Shown here in pieces: positions 43,795 through 52,937 of a stretch of 64,000 nucleotides of DNA. Made by a program: the position numbers and the translations under genes. Source of the stretch: CAVVDT01 sp963747005 (lineage in GTDB: Bacteria > Pseudomonadota > Alphaproteobacteria > Rhizobiales > Aestuariivirgaceae); contig CAVVDT010000016.1 of the NCBI GenBank assembly GCA_963747005.1, positions 1 to 64,000 of the forward strand. The letters run 5' to 3'. Position 1 is the first letter of the stretch. Each line of letters opens with the position of its first letter. The notes under the pieces are model-generated. The model did no database searches, had not been told where the DNA came from, and saw nothing but the letters and a program-made list of their open reading frames with translations.

Positions 43795-44940
43795 TCATTG
43801 CCTGGCCGCCAGAAGCGCCCGCGCGATGATGACGCGCATGATCTCGTTGCTGCCTTCGAGGATCTGGTGCACCCTGAGGTCGCGGACGATCTTCTCGATG
43901 CCATAATCGGCCAGATAGCCATAGCCGCCATGCAGTTGCAGGCACTGGTTGGCGACCTCGAACGCTGCATCGGTGACGAACAGCTTGGCCATGGCGCAGT
44001 GCTTGCTGGCATCGCTGGCACCGGTGTCGAGCTTCCAGGCGGCCTGGCGCAGGAAGACGCGCGCCGCCTGCAGCTTGGTCTCCATTTCGGCCAGGCGGAA
44101 TTGCAGGCCCTGGAACTCATCGAGGGTACGCCCGAAGGCCTTGCGTTCGCCCATGTAGGCCAACGTCTTGTCGAGGGCTGCCTGCGCGCCGCCCAATGCC
44201 GAAGCGGCGATATTGAGCCGGCCACCGTCGAGGCCGGTCATGGCATATTTGAAGCCCGAGCCTTCCTCACCAACGAAATTGGCCGCCGGCACCTCGCAGT
44301 CATCGAACTGCACCTGGGCGGTGGGCTGGGCGCGCCAGCCCATCTTGTCTTCCAGCGCGCCGAAGCTGAGCCCGCTGGACCCGGCCTCGACGATCATCGT
44401 CGAGATGCCCTTCGGTCCCTCGCCGCCCGTCCGGCACATGACCACATAGGCATCGGAATAACCGCCACCGGAGATGAAGGCCTTGGTGCCGTTGAGGCGG
44501 TAGCCATTGCCCGACAAGGTCGCCCGCGTGGTGAGGGCGGCGGCATCCGATCCCGAGCCCGGCTCGGTCAGGCAGTAGGAAAAGACCTTTTCCATGGAGC
44601 AGAGCGCCGGCAACCAGCGTGTCCGGCATTCCGCGCTGCCGAATTTGTCGATCATGCCGCCGCACATGTTGTGGATCGAGAGGAACGAGGCCACCGCCGG
44701 GCAGGCCATGGCGAGCGCCTCGAAGATGAGCGTGGCATCGAGCCGCGTCAGCCCCGAGCCGCCGAATTCCGGCGCGACATAAATGCCGCCGAGCCCCAGG
44801 GCGCCAACCTCCGGCCACAGGTCTTTCGGGATGGTGCCGGCCTTTTCCCAGTCGCGCGCAAAAGGCGCGATGCGCTCCTGGCCGAAAGCATAGGCCATGT
44901 CGAAGATCGAACGCTGTTCTTCCTGCAGAGAAAAATCCAC
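43795..44940 (-). CDS. Acyl-CoA dehydrogenase (isobutyryl-CoA dehydrogenase-like)
   Basis: The start is probably GTG at 44940 (VDFSLQEEQRSIFDMAYAFG), preceded by AGGAG; a frame to 45057 adds a low-complexity leader. It has 381 residues. FAD-binding and substrate regions are FSYCLTEPGSGSDAAALTT, KAFISGGGYSDAYVVM and LQLHGGYGYLADYGIEKIVR. The catalytic base is the Glu of HQILEGSNEIMR. The N-terminal FLSIHNMCGGMIDKFGS is typical of ACAD8-like enzymes of valine breakdown. No other valine-pathway genes lie nearby. Confidence 0.88.
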   Translation of the reverse strand: MDFSLQEEQRSIFDMAYAFGQERIAPFARDWEKAGTIPKDLWPEVGALGLGGIYVAPEFGGSGLTRLDATLIFEALAMACPAVASFLSIHNMCGGMIDKFGSAECRTRWLPALCSMEKVFSYCLTEPGSGSDAAALTTRATLSGNGYRLNGTKAFISGGGYSDAYVVMCRTGGEGPKGISTMIVEAGSSGLSFGALEDKMGWRAQPTAQVQFDDCEVPAANFVGEEGSGFKYAMTGLDGGRLNIAASALGGAQAALDKTLAYMGERKAFGRTLDEFQGLQFRLAEMETKLQAARVFLRQAAWKLDTGASDASKHCAMAKLFVTDAAFEVANQCLQLHGGYGYLADYGIEKIVRDLRVHQILEGSNEIMRVIIARALLAARQ

Positions 44941-45149
44941 CGGCGAGCGGCTCCTGGCTGGGGACGGGATTGACGGGACCGGCTCCGCTCTCGGGCGCGC
45001 GAAGATGATTGACCCGTTGGACGACGAACGCTTCTGAAGATGGGGCAAGCGGGCCAAATCCTCAAGGGAGACCGCCCACTTTAGTCATGTTGGTCTTGGC
45101 GACGCCTTTGCATCGCTCGCATGACTCACCGAGCAACAAAGTTGCCCGA

Positions 45150-45779
45150 TCAGGCGCTCATCGCCGCTTTCAGCCCGCCGTTGCGCGTGACGAAATCGAC
45201 GATTTCCGCCACGCCCCTGCCCCGCTTCAGATCGGTGAAGATCACCGGGCGGGCCTTGCGCATGCGTTCCGCGTCCGTCTGCATGACGGCGAGATCGGCG
45301 CCCACATAGGGTGCCAGGTCGACCTTGTTGATGATGAGGAGATCGGAGCGGGTGATGCCGGGACCGCCTTTCCTCGGGATTTCCTCGCCCTGGCCGACGC
45401 TGATGACGTAGAGCGTCAGGTCGGCCAGTTCGGGTGAGAAGGTGGCGGCAAGGTTATCGCCGCCCGATTCGATGAAGACGATATCGAGGCCGGGGTGGCG
45501 GGCATTGAGGTCGGCGATGGCGGCAAGGTTGATGGAGGCATCCTCGCGGATGGCGGTATGGGGGCAGCCGCCGGTCTCCACCCCGACGATGCGGTCCTCC
45601 GGCAAGGCCTGCAGCCGCGCCAGCATCATGGCGTCCTCGCGGGTATAGATGTCGTTGGTGACGACGGCGATGGAATATTCACCGCGCATCGCCTCGCAAA
45701 GCCGCTGCACCAGTGCCGTCTTGCCGGAGCCGACCGGCCCGCCGATGCCGATGCGCAAGGGACCATGGGGAGATGTCAT
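45150..45779 (-). CDS. ureG: Urease accessory GTPase UreG
   Basis: ATG at 45779 gives 209 residues. P-loop GIGGPVGSGKTALV, metal-binding ETGGCPHTAIREDAS (CPH motif) and the G4 INKVDLAPYVGADL are all present. UreG couples GTP hydrolysis to nickel delivery into the UreABC apoprotein together with UreD, UreF and UreE. It is the last gene of the operon, and its start overlaps the ureF stop (ATGA). Confidence 0.95.
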   Translation of the reverse strand: MTSPHGPLRIGIGGPVGSGKTALVQRLCEAMRGEYSIAVVTNDIYTREDAMMLARLQALPEDRIVGVETGGCPHTAIREDASINLAAIADLNARHPGLDIVFIESGGDNLAATFSPELADLTLYVISVGQGEEIPRKGGPGITRSDLLIINKVDLAPYVGADLAVMQTDAERMRKARPVIFTDLKRGRGVAEIVDFVTRNGGLKAAMSA

Positions 45780-46465
45780 GAGCGGAACAGCCTCGTTACT
45801 TGCGTTTCGTGGGACATGCAGCAGATCTCCGCCATCAGGCAGGCGGTGGAGAGATCGTCGAGAGGCACATGGCGGGCCTTTTCGACCGCCATCGCGATGG
45901 GGGCCTCCAGCCGTGCCATGATGCGCTGGCCATCGGTCTGGCCGAGCGGCACGAGGCGGATGGCAGCGGAAACCAGATTGGCCGCGCCGGCATGCAGGAA
46001 GGCCTGCACCGCCGGGCCGGGACCGACGCCATGGCCGGCCGCCGCCGCGGCGACCGCCAGCGGATAGACGATATCCTCCCCCGGAATCCTGGCGATGAGG
46101 TCGAGCGCCGGACACGGCCAGGCCGCCAACGTGACGCCTAAGAACGCCCGGCCCAGCGCCAGCGTCTCCAGCCGCAGTTCCGCCGTCGGCTGGAAGGCAT
46201 GGGCGATGCCATTGATGTTTTCCAGCGCCCAGCCATCGAGCATGCGCGCAGCATCATGGGCGCGGGCAAAAATCACCGCATCGCTCCACAGGCTGCCGGC
46301 CGAGACGCTGTCCTCCATCCACTCGAGCGCCGCCACGCTATCGCCGATCAGACCGCGCGCCACGGCCGTCTCGATGCCCTGGCTGTAGGCGAAGGCACCC
46401 ACCGGGTAGGACGGTGACAGCCAGGTCAGCAGGCGGTAGAGCGCGGCGCCCTCACTCGTGCCCAT
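45776..46465 (-). CDS. ureF: Urease accessory protein UreF
   Basis: I chose the start at 46465 (MGTSEGAALYRLLTWL), overlapping ureE by 14 bases; the longer frame would run through ureE. It has 229 residues, all-helical, with the UreF signature LSPSYPVGAFAYSQGIETAV. It acts with UreD and UreG in nickel insertion. Confidence 0.95.
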   Translation of the reverse strand: MGTSEGAALYRLLTWLSPSYPVGAFAYSQGIETAVARGLIGDSVAALEWMEDSVSAGSLWSDAVIFARAHDAARMLDGWALENINGIAHAFQPTAELRLETLALGRAFLGVTLAAWPCPALDLIARIPGEDIVYPLAVAAAAAGHGVGPGPAVQAFLHAGAANLVSAAIRLVPLGQTDGQRIMARLEAPIAMAVEKARHVPLDDLSTACLMAEICCMSHETQVTRLFRS

Positions 46466-46934
46466 GGTGGTGCTCGTGAGGCTGGTGATGGTGAACGGCA
46501 TCGCCATGGGCATAGGCGCCGCCTTCGGGATTGAATGGCTCGACCACCTCGGCCAGATGCGCGCCCAGTCCGGCAAGCATCGTGGCGATGACGGCATCGC
46601 GGCGAATGAGGATGCGGTAGTCCTCCACCTGGGCTTCGAGGTGGCGGTTGCCGAGGTGCCAGGCGAGCCGCAACAGATGCAGAGGATCGTCGGCGCGCAC
46701 CTCCAGCAGCTCTTCCGGCTCGGCTTTCACCTCGATGACCTGCCCGTCATCGAGCGGCAAGCCGTCGCCATGGCGCAGCAACGTCGTCTCCGGCAGGTCC
46801 AGCAGGAAGTCGATGCCGCCGTCCGAACGCAGCGCGATGCGTCGCCGGTAGCGCTGGTCCTTGCTCAGCGTGACGGTATCGCGGGCAGGGTTGCTCCAGG
46901 TGCCGGCCGGCCGTATCTCGAGCGCGCGCAACAT
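46452..46934 (-). CDS. ureE: Urease accessory metallochaperone UreE
   Basis: This is a 160-residue protein with an N-terminal UreE domain (RYRRRIALRSDGGIDFLLDL) and a C-terminal metal-binding domain (HLGNRHLEAQVEDYRILIR, NPEGGAYAHG). It ends in a His-rich tail, HHHQPHEHHHGHE, for nickel binding. It is between ureC and ureF. Confidence 0.95.
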   Translation of the reverse strand: MLRALEIRPAGTWSNPARDTVTLSKDQRYRRRIALRSDGGIDFLLDLPETTLLRHGDGLPLDDGQVIEVKAEPEELLEVRADDPLHLLRLAWHLGNRHLEAQVEDYRILIRRDAVIATMLAGLGAHLAEVVEPFNPEGGAYAHGDAVHHHQPHEHHHGHE

Positions 46935-46947
46935 CGGGTTCCCTCAC

Positions 46948-48657
46948 CTAAAACAGGAAATAGCGCTGCGCCATCGGCAGCACCGCCGCCGGCTCGCAGG
47001 TCAGCAGTTCGTCGTCGGCACGCACCTCGTAGGTCTCCGGATCGACCTCGATTTTCGGCAGGGCATCGTTGAGCACCATGTCGCGCTTGCCGATCTTGCG
47101 GGTGCCGGCAACCGCCAGCATGTGGCTCTGCAATCCGAGCCTTGCCGCCACGCCGCCCTCCATTGCCGCCTGCGACACGAAAGTGACGCGGCTGCGTGTC
47201 AGGGCGCGCCCGAAGGCGGCGAACATGGGGCGGTAGTGGACCGGCTGCGGCGTCGGGATGGAGGCATTGGGATCGCCCATGGGAGCGGCGGCAATGGAGC
47301 CCATCTTCAGCACCAGATCCGGCTTGACCCCGAAAAAGGCCGGTGACCACAAGACGAGATCGGCCAGCTTGCCCACCGCAACGGAGCCGATATGGGTCGC
47401 CATGCCCTGGGCGATGGCCGGATTGATGGTGTATTTGGCGATGTAGCGGCGCACCCTGAAATTGTCGTTGTCACCTGTCTCCTCGGGTAACCGCCCGCGC
47501 TGGCGCTTCATCTTGTCGGCCGTCTGCCAGGTACGGATCAGCACCTCGCCGACGCGGCCCATGGCCTGGCTGTCGGAGGCGATGATGGAAAACGCCCCGA
47601 GGTCGTGGAGAATGTCTTCGGCCGCGATGGTCTCCTTGCGGATGCGGCTTTCGGCAAAGGCGATGTCTTCTGCAATCGACGGGTCGAGATGGTGGCAGAC
47701 CATCAGCATGTCGAGGTGTTCATCCAGCGTGTTGACGGTATAGGGCCGCGTCGGGTTGGTGGAGGACGGGATGACGTTTTCTTCCCCGCACACCTTGATG
47801 ATGTCGGGCGCATGGCCACCACCGGCCCCTTCGGTGTGGAAGGCATGGATGGTGCGCCGCTTGAAGGCGGCGACGGTATTCTCCACAAAGCCGGATTCGT
47901 TCAGCGTGTCGGTGTGGATCATCACCTGCACGTCCATGTCGTCGGCAACCGCAAGGCAGCAGTCGATGGCTGCCGGCGTGGTGCCCCAGTCCTCGTGCAG
48001 CTTGAGTGCGCAGGCCCCTGCCTCGACCTGTTCGACGAGCCCCGCCGGCAGCGAGGCATTGCCCTTGCCGGAAAATCCCAGATTCATCGGAAAGGCTTCC
48101 GCCGCCTCCAGCATGCGCTCGATATGCCAGGGGCCCGGCGTGCAGGTGGTGGCTTTGGTGCCGGTGGCCGGCCCGGTACCGCCGCCGAGCATTGTGGTGA
48201 TGCCGGAATAGAGCGCTTCCTCGATCTGCTGCGGGCAAATGAAATGAATGTGGGCATCGAATCCGCCGGCGGTGAGGATCTTGCCCTCCCCGGCAATGGC
48301 CTCGGTCGAGGGACCGATGAAGATATCGACGCCCGGCTGGGTATCCGGGTTGCCGGCCTTGCCGATGGCGGCGATCAGGCCGTCGCGCAGACCCACATCG
48401 GCCTTGTAGATGCCGGAATGATCGACGATCAGGGTATTGGTGATGACGGTGTCGACGGCGCCTCCGGCCCGCGGGATTTGTGACTGCCCCATGCCGTCGC
48501 GGATGACCTTGCCGCCGCCGAACTTCACCTCCTCGCCATAAGTGGTGAGATCCCTCTCCACTTCGATGATGAGTTCGGTATCGGCCAGGCGCACCCTGTC
48601 GCCGACGGTCGGACCGTACATGGCGGCATAGGTCGAGCGCGGAACTCGGGCGGGCAT
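46948..48657 (-). CDS. ureC: Urease alpha subunit
   Basis: 569 residues, full length. Ni ligands and active-site segments are clear: FDAHIHFICPQQ (His-x-His), CALKLHEDWGTTP (carbamylated Lys), HTEGAGGGHAPD (His) and the mobile flap with MVCHHLDPSIAED (Cys, His). It hydrolyses urea to ammonia and carbamate in the cytoplasm. It overlaps ureB by one base and precedes ureE by 13 bases. Confidence 0.97.
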   Translation of the reverse strand: MPARVPRSTYAAMYGPTVGDRVRLADTELIIEVERDLTTYGEEVKFGGGKVIRDGMGQSQIPRAGGAVDTVITNTLIVDHSGIYKADVGLRDGLIAAIGKAGNPDTQPGVDIFIGPSTEAIAGEGKILTAGGFDAHIHFICPQQIEEALYSGITTMLGGGTGPATGTKATTCTPGPWHIERMLEAAEAFPMNLGFSGKGNASLPAGLVEQVEAGACALKLHEDWGTTPAAIDCCLAVADDMDVQVMIHTDTLNESGFVENTVAAFKRRTIHAFHTEGAGGGHAPDIIKVCGEENVIPSSTNPTRPYTVNTLDEHLDMLMVCHHLDPSIAEDIAFAESRIRKETIAAEDILHDLGAFSIIASDSQAMGRVGEVLIRTWQTADKMKRQRGRLPEETGDNDNFRVRRYIAKYTINPAIAQGMATHIGSVAVGKLADLVLWSPAFFGVKPDLVLKMGSIAAAPMGDPNASIPTPQPVHYRPMFAAFGRALTRSRVTFVSQAAMEGGVAARLGLQSHMLAVAGTRKIGKRDMVLNDALPKIEVDPETYEVRADDELLTCEPAAVLPMAQRYFLF

Positions 48658-48965
48658 CAGTCGATATCCCCCATGATCTTGCCGTTGAAGCCGTAGACGC
48701 GGCGATGGCCCGCATAAGGCACCAGCGTCACGTCGCGGCTCTGGCCGGGCTCGAAGCGCACCGCCGTCCCGGCGGCGATATCGAGGCGCATGCCGCGGGC
48801 TTTGTCGCGGTCGAACCGCAGCGCGGCATTGGTCTCGAAGAAGTGATAGTGCGAGCCCACCTGCACCGGCCGATCACCGGCATTGGCGACGGTGAGCGTC
48901 ACGGCGTCGCTTGCCGCATTGAGGACGATATCTCCGTCCGCCGTGAAGACTTCGCCCGGTATCAT
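48657..48965 (-). CDS. ureB: Urease beta subunit
   Basis: 102 residues with the expected MIPGEVFTADGDIVLN start, GSHYHFFETNAALRFDRDKA and the C-terminal RRVYGFNGKIMGDID. It is part of the (UreABC)3 enzyme. The stop overlaps the ureC start region. Confidence 0.96.
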   Translation of the reverse strand: MIPGEVFTADGDIVLNAASDAVTLTVANAGDRPVQVGSHYHFFETNAALRFDRDKARGMRLDIAAGTAVRFEPGQSRDVTLVPYAGHRRVYGFNGKIMGDID

Positions 48966-48982
48966 GTTGCGCCTTGCCTCAT

Positions 48983-49285
48983 TCAGCGGATGGGTTGATG
49001 GACGGTCACCAGCTTCGTGCCGTCGGGAAAGGTCGCTTCCACCTGCACGTCGTGGATCATTTCGGGCACCCCCTCCATCACCTGCTCGCGGGTGAGGACG
49101 ACCGCCCCGCCAGCCATGAGGTCGGCCACGCTGGCGCCGTCGCGGGCACCTTCCACGACAAAGTCGGAAATGAGGGCGATGGCTTCGGGATAGTTGAGCC
49201 TGACGCCGCGCTCCAGCCGGCGGCGTGCCACCATGGCGGCCATGGCGATCAGCAGCTTGTCCTTTTCCCGCGGTGTCAGGTTCAA
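48983..49285 (-). CDS. ureA: Urease gamma subunit
   Basis: 100 residues from TTG at 49285 (MNLTPREKDKLLIAMA), with RRLERGVRLNYPEAIALISD and the C-terminal DGTKLVTVHQPIR. It is the smallest subunit of urease. Confidence 0.96.
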   Translation of the reverse strand: MNLTPREKDKLLIAMAAMVARRRLERGVRLNYPEAIALISDFVVEGARDGASVADLMAGGAVVLTREQVMEGVPEMIHDVQVEATFPDGTKLVTVHQPIR

Positions 49286-49300
49286 GGAGCGGACCTCATA

Positions 49301-50182
49301 TCAGAAACTCCACACGCGCGGCAGGCCGCCGCCGCAGATGCGGGCGAGCACGGTGGTCAGGGCGGCCCGCAGCGCATGGCCACTGGGCGCAACCAGGCGT
49401 GCCAGCACCACATGTCCGAGATCGCTGCACGCCGCTGCGATGGGCAGCGCAGCCAGCAGCGGCCGCAAATTGGCACAGGCCCTGCTGGCATCCGGCCCGG
49501 CCACGATCAGGCTCGCAAAGGCCCGGGCGCCCTGCCCCACGGCTCCGCGATCCAGTTGCGCCGCCAGGTCGCCTTCCAGCTCCAGCCGGTCGATGAAGCA
49601 GCGCCGATCGTCATGATCGATCACCCAACTGTCGCGCAGATGGCCGCTGTGCACCGCTTCCCCCATGGCAACGCGGCCGAGCACCACCGCCTCGCAGGCA
49701 ATGAGCCGCGCCGAGCCTGAAAGGCTGACATGGTTGCGGCGATCGAGGCGGCCGCCATCGAAGAGGATGGTTTCCTGCGGCAGCCACAGGGCATTTGCGC
49801 CCGAGCCCACCTTGAGGCGCGTATCGGCCGCCGCGGGCGCCCGGCGCGAGCGGTAGATGCGCTCTGCAGCCTGCGTGGTGAGTGCCGCCGACGTGCCGGG
49901 CTGCCACATCGCTTCCAGCGACAGCCGGTCGCCATCGGTGAGGCCGCCGGCGGTATTGATCAGAATGGCTTCAGCACCCGGCCCGGCCACATTGGGCAAG
50001 CGCACCTTCAGGCAACCCTGCTGGTAGAGATCGGCAAGCACACTGCGCCCGGCATCGAGCTTGAAGGCAATCCGCGCCGCGCCGAAGGCCCGTTGCAGCA
50101 CAACCGGCGCCGGGTCCGCCGGGGGTCCGGCCGGGACCAGCCGCAATGATGGCCCTGGCCGGCTTTCTGCCTTTGCGTCCAC
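49301..50182 (-). CDS. ureD: Urease accessory protein UreD
   Basis: 293 residues from a GTG at 50182. UreD/UreH family phrases: LKVRLPNVAGPGAEAILINTAG, GLTDGDRLSLEAMWQPGTSA and QTILF-like QETILFDGGRLDRRNHVSLSG (read in parts). It binds UreABC with UreF and UreG during nickel insertion. It is the first gene of the operon, 15 bases before ureA. The order D-A-B-C-E-F-G is standard. Confidence 0.94.
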   Translation of the reverse strand: MDAKAESRPGPSLRLVPAGPPADPAPVVLQRAFGAARIAFKLDAGRSVLADLYQQGCLKVRLPNVAGPGAEAILINTAGGLTDGDRLSLEAMWQPGTSAALTTQAAERIYRSRRAPAAADTRLKVGSGANALWLPQETILFDGGRLDRRNHVSLSGSARLIACEAVVLGRVAMGEAVHSGHLRDSWVIDHDDRRCFIDRLELEGDLAAQLDRGAVGQGARAFASLIVAGPDASRACANLRPLLAALPIAAACSDLGHVVLARLVAPSGHALRAALTTVLARICGGGLPRVWSF

Positions 50183-50510
50183 GCCGGTAAACTCCCCAGA
50201 TGGTCAACCGCCAAAGTATCGCGACGGCCCCGGCCCTCGGGCGGCGCGCCGCGCGCACCACATCGCCAGCCAAGGCGCCTTTCAAGCGCCATACCAACTG
50301 CCGGCGAAGTCGCGAATATATCGCAAGCCACTGATTTGGATAAATTATTTCAGAACACTCTGAGCATCGCCGGATCTGTCGGCCCGCCGGATCGGCTGCC
50401 CGCATGGTCAATTTTTCGGCAATGCCTAAAAAATCGGCGCCCACTGGGAGAATTCAGCGGGCAACCTTCAGTTGCCGATCGCGCACCCCCGGTGGAACAA
50501 GCGCCAGCCG
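50183..50510. other. Intergenic region upstream of the urease operon (328 bp), no gene seen
   Basis: No credible frame is visible. AT-rich segments near 50318-50360 (TGGATAAATTATTTCAGAAC) and 50410-50435 may contain the urease promoter, but no clear -35/-10 pair or regulator site stands out. Confidence 0.5.
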
Positions 50511-51929
50511 TCACCGCGCGTACAGGTCCTCGTAGCGCACAATGTCGTCCTCGCCGAGATAGCTGCCGGTCTGCACCTCGATCAGCACCATGGCGACCTT
50601 GCCCGGGTTTTCCAGCCGGTGGGTGGCACCAAGCGGTACATAGACCGACTGGTTCTCCGTCAGCAGTTGCGTGTTGTCGCCCACCGTCACCTTTGCCGTT
50701 CCCTCCACCACGATCCAGTGTTCCGAACGATGGACGTGACTTTGCAGGCTGAGGGCGCCACCGGGATTGACGACAATCCGCTTGACCTGGAAGCGCTCAC
50801 CGATGATCAGGCTTTCGAACCAGCCCCAGGGACGGTGGTCGCGCGGAAAGGTCTCGGCCTGTTTGGCGCCCTTGTCTTTCAGCAGCGCTACGGCCTTCTT
50901 GACATCCTGCGTCCGCGACCGGTGGGCCACCAGCACCGCGTCCGGCATGGCGATGGCCACGACGTCCTCCAACCCGATGCCAACGAGTTCTAGCCCTTCG
51001 GCTTCGGAGCGCAGCAGGCTGCCGTGGCAGTCGATCTCGGTCACAGGACCCTTGCTCGCCACGCCGCCGGCCTCAGGTGAGGTCTCGCGCCACACCGCGT
51101 CCCAGTCGCCGAGGTCGGACGAGCCGGCAGCGTAAGGGATGGCGTAGATATTGGGCGCATGTTCCATGATCGCATAGTCGATGGATATTTCCTTGATGCC
51201 GTCCCATGGCCCGGCGGCAAGCCGTACAAAGCCGAGATCGGTCTGTGCATCGCGCAAGGCCTGCGAGGCCGGCTCCACCAATGCCGGGGCATGGGTGTCG
51301 AAAGCCTCAAGTGCGGTCTTGACCGAGAACAGGAAAATACCAGCGTTCCACAGATAGTTTCCCGCCTCCAGCATGGTCTGGGCGCGCTCGGCATCGGGCT
51401 TCTCGACGAAGGCTGCGAGCTTCAGGGCGCGGGGCGCATAATCGCGGGGGTCCTCGGCCAGTTCGAGCCAGCCATAGCCTGTCTCGGGTCGGGTCGCGCG
51501 CAGGCCAAAGGTGACGATCGCGCCATTCCGCGCAGGCTCAATTCCAACGTCGAGCGCTGCATGGAACGCCGCGGTATCCGGCATGAGATGGTCGCACGGG
51601 GACACCAGCATCAGTGCTTCTGGGTCCGTCGCCTTGAGATGCAGTGCCGCCGCCAGCACGGCCGGCGCCGTGTTACGCCCTGAAGGCTCGATCAGGATGG
51701 TCCCGGGGCTAATTCCCACCGCTTCGAGCTGTTCGGTCACGATAAAGCGGAAATCCGAATTGGTGATCACCACCGGCGGTGCGAATTGCGGCCCGGAGAG
51801 CCGCAGGGCCGTCATCTGGAACAAGCTCACGTCGCCGACGATGGCGGAGAATTGCTTGGGATAATTCTTGCGCGACAGCGGCCACAGCCGCGTGCCGGAG
51901 CCACCACAGAGGAGGATAGGAAAAATCAA
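50511..51929 (-). CDS. manC: Bifunctional mannose-1-phosphate guanylyltransferase / mannose-6-phosphate isomerase
   Basis: 472 residues from a TTG at 51929. The N-terminal nucleotidyltransferase has PILLCGGSGTRLWPLSRKNY with PKQF, SPCDHLM, and VEKPDAERA. The C-terminal type II isomerase cupin has GGALSLQSHVHRSEHWIVVE and the His/Glu metal ligands. It supplies GDP-mannose for surface glycans, which fits the glycan locus that follows to the right, including a GDP-mannose 3,5-epimerase-like gene. AlgA/XanB-type naming also applies. Confidence 0.92.
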   Translation of the reverse strand: MIFPILLCGGSGTRLWPLSRKNYPKQFSAIVGDVSLFQMTALRLSGPQFAPPVVITNSDFRFIVTEQLEAVGISPGTILIEPSGRNTAPAVLAAALHLKATDPEALMLVSPCDHLMPDTAAFHAALDVGIEPARNGAIVTFGLRATRPETGYGWLELAEDPRDYAPRALKLAAFVEKPDAERAQTMLEAGNYLWNAGIFLFSVKTALEAFDTHAPALVEPASQALRDAQTDLGFVRLAAGPWDGIKEISIDYAIMEHAPNIYAIPYAAGSSDLGDWDAVWRETSPEAGGVASKGPVTEIDCHGSLLRSEAEGLELVGIGLEDVVAIAMPDAVLVAHRSRTQDVKKAVALLKDKGAKQAETFPRDHRPWGWFESLIIGERFQVKRIVVNPGGALSLQSHVHRSEHWIVVEGTAKVTVGDNTQLLTENQSVYVPLGATHRLENPGKVAMVLIEVQTGSYLGEDDIVRYEDLYAR

Positions 51930-52097
51930 TTTCGAGCTTGCTCCGTTCTCAAAGGTTTCGGTTTATCCGCTGAGGAAATGACCAGACCATCAAGCCGGCC
52001 GACCGCCCGTTCACCAGCTGAGCAGCGCCAAGAAAGGCGACATCCGGTCCTTTGTCAATGCCGGAGAAACTGGCCTTCACACAGGGTTTGGCGGTGA

Positions 52098-52592
52098 TCA
52101 GGCGCTGAAGCTCGACAGCGTGGGTGCTTGGCTGCGCAGCCCGCGCGCGGCAGGGATTACGAACAGACGCAGATCCCGGAGCGCGAGCGTGAAATCGTGC
52201 TTCGGCAACTGCATGGCCAGCGTGTGGAAGGCGGGCGCCCCGGCGAGGAAATCGCCGCCATCCACGGTGTGCAGGGCCGTTTGCACTGCCCTGTCGCCCG
52301 AGCCGCTCAGCCTGTCCTGCAAGAGCGTGCCGCGGGTCTCGCCGTCACGCGCGCTGCGCACGACCAGCGGCAACGAATCGCCCTCACAGCCCTCGAGATC
52401 GGCGACCACACCCAGCACATCACCAGGCGCAAAGGCGGCTTTTCCGAGCGTGACGTTGAAGGAAAACCATTGCGGCGGCTTGGCGACGTGCGCCTGGGCC
52501 CGGAACAGCAGTCCCTTATCCGCGCTCAGATCAAGCGACGTCACCCCCTCGGCCGTGCTCCAGCTGAAATAAAGCCCCGGAACGATGGGCAC
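52098..52592 (-). CDS. Hypothetical protein of the glycan locus (164 aa, N-terminus probably longer)
   Basis: The visible frame opens with GTG at 52592 (VPIVPGLYFSWSTAEGVTSL). Upstream codons in the same frame (TAEAVAALRDVALPKSVENN) read as coding, and a good ATG stands at 52677 in another frame (MTHPSELSD). A single-base shift near 52655-52662 therefore probably cuts off the true start. The protein is soluble and beta-rich and ends FVIPAARGLRSQAPTLSSFS. I know similar proteins only as hypotheticals near exopolysaccharide genes. The function is unknown. Confidence 0.6.
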   Translation of the reverse strand: MPIVPGLYFSWSTAEGVTSLDLSADKGLLFRAQAHVAKPPQWFSFNVTLGKAAFAPGDVLGVVADLEGCEGDSLPLVVRSARDGETRGTLLQDRLSGSGDRAVQTALHTVDGGDFLAGAPAFHTLAMQLPKHDFTLALRDLRLFVIPAARGLRSQAPTLSSFSA

Positions 52593-52937
52593 ATTGTTCT
52601 CTACGCTCTTGGGAAGTGCAACGTCCCGCAGCGCGGCGACGGCTTCGGCTGTCGGACAGTTCGGAAGGGTGTGTCATGCAAGAATATCCCGGCTTTACGG
52701 TCGCTTTGCCCAGCGCTCTGGCATTTGCCCAGGACCGGTCGGCGACATCCTATGCCCGATATCGCGCGCCTTGTCGAGATTGCCGCACCCGCACCGATTG
52801 AGGTCGAGGCGGTGGCAGACGTCCGATGTGGAACAACTCATCTGGACCATCGGCCCGAGTTGTGGTTTCAGTGACGTCATTGCGTGCACACGACGGTTTT
52901 GGCCATTGCACGCGCCAGTAGGACAAGTCACCAGGAA
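52593..52937. other. Intergenic region, no clear gene (345 bp)
   Basis: Apart from the probable N-terminal extension of the hypothetical gene (to 52677), no convincing frame is present. The divergent promoters of that gene and of the coiled-coil protein at 52938 should lie here. Confidence 0.5.
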
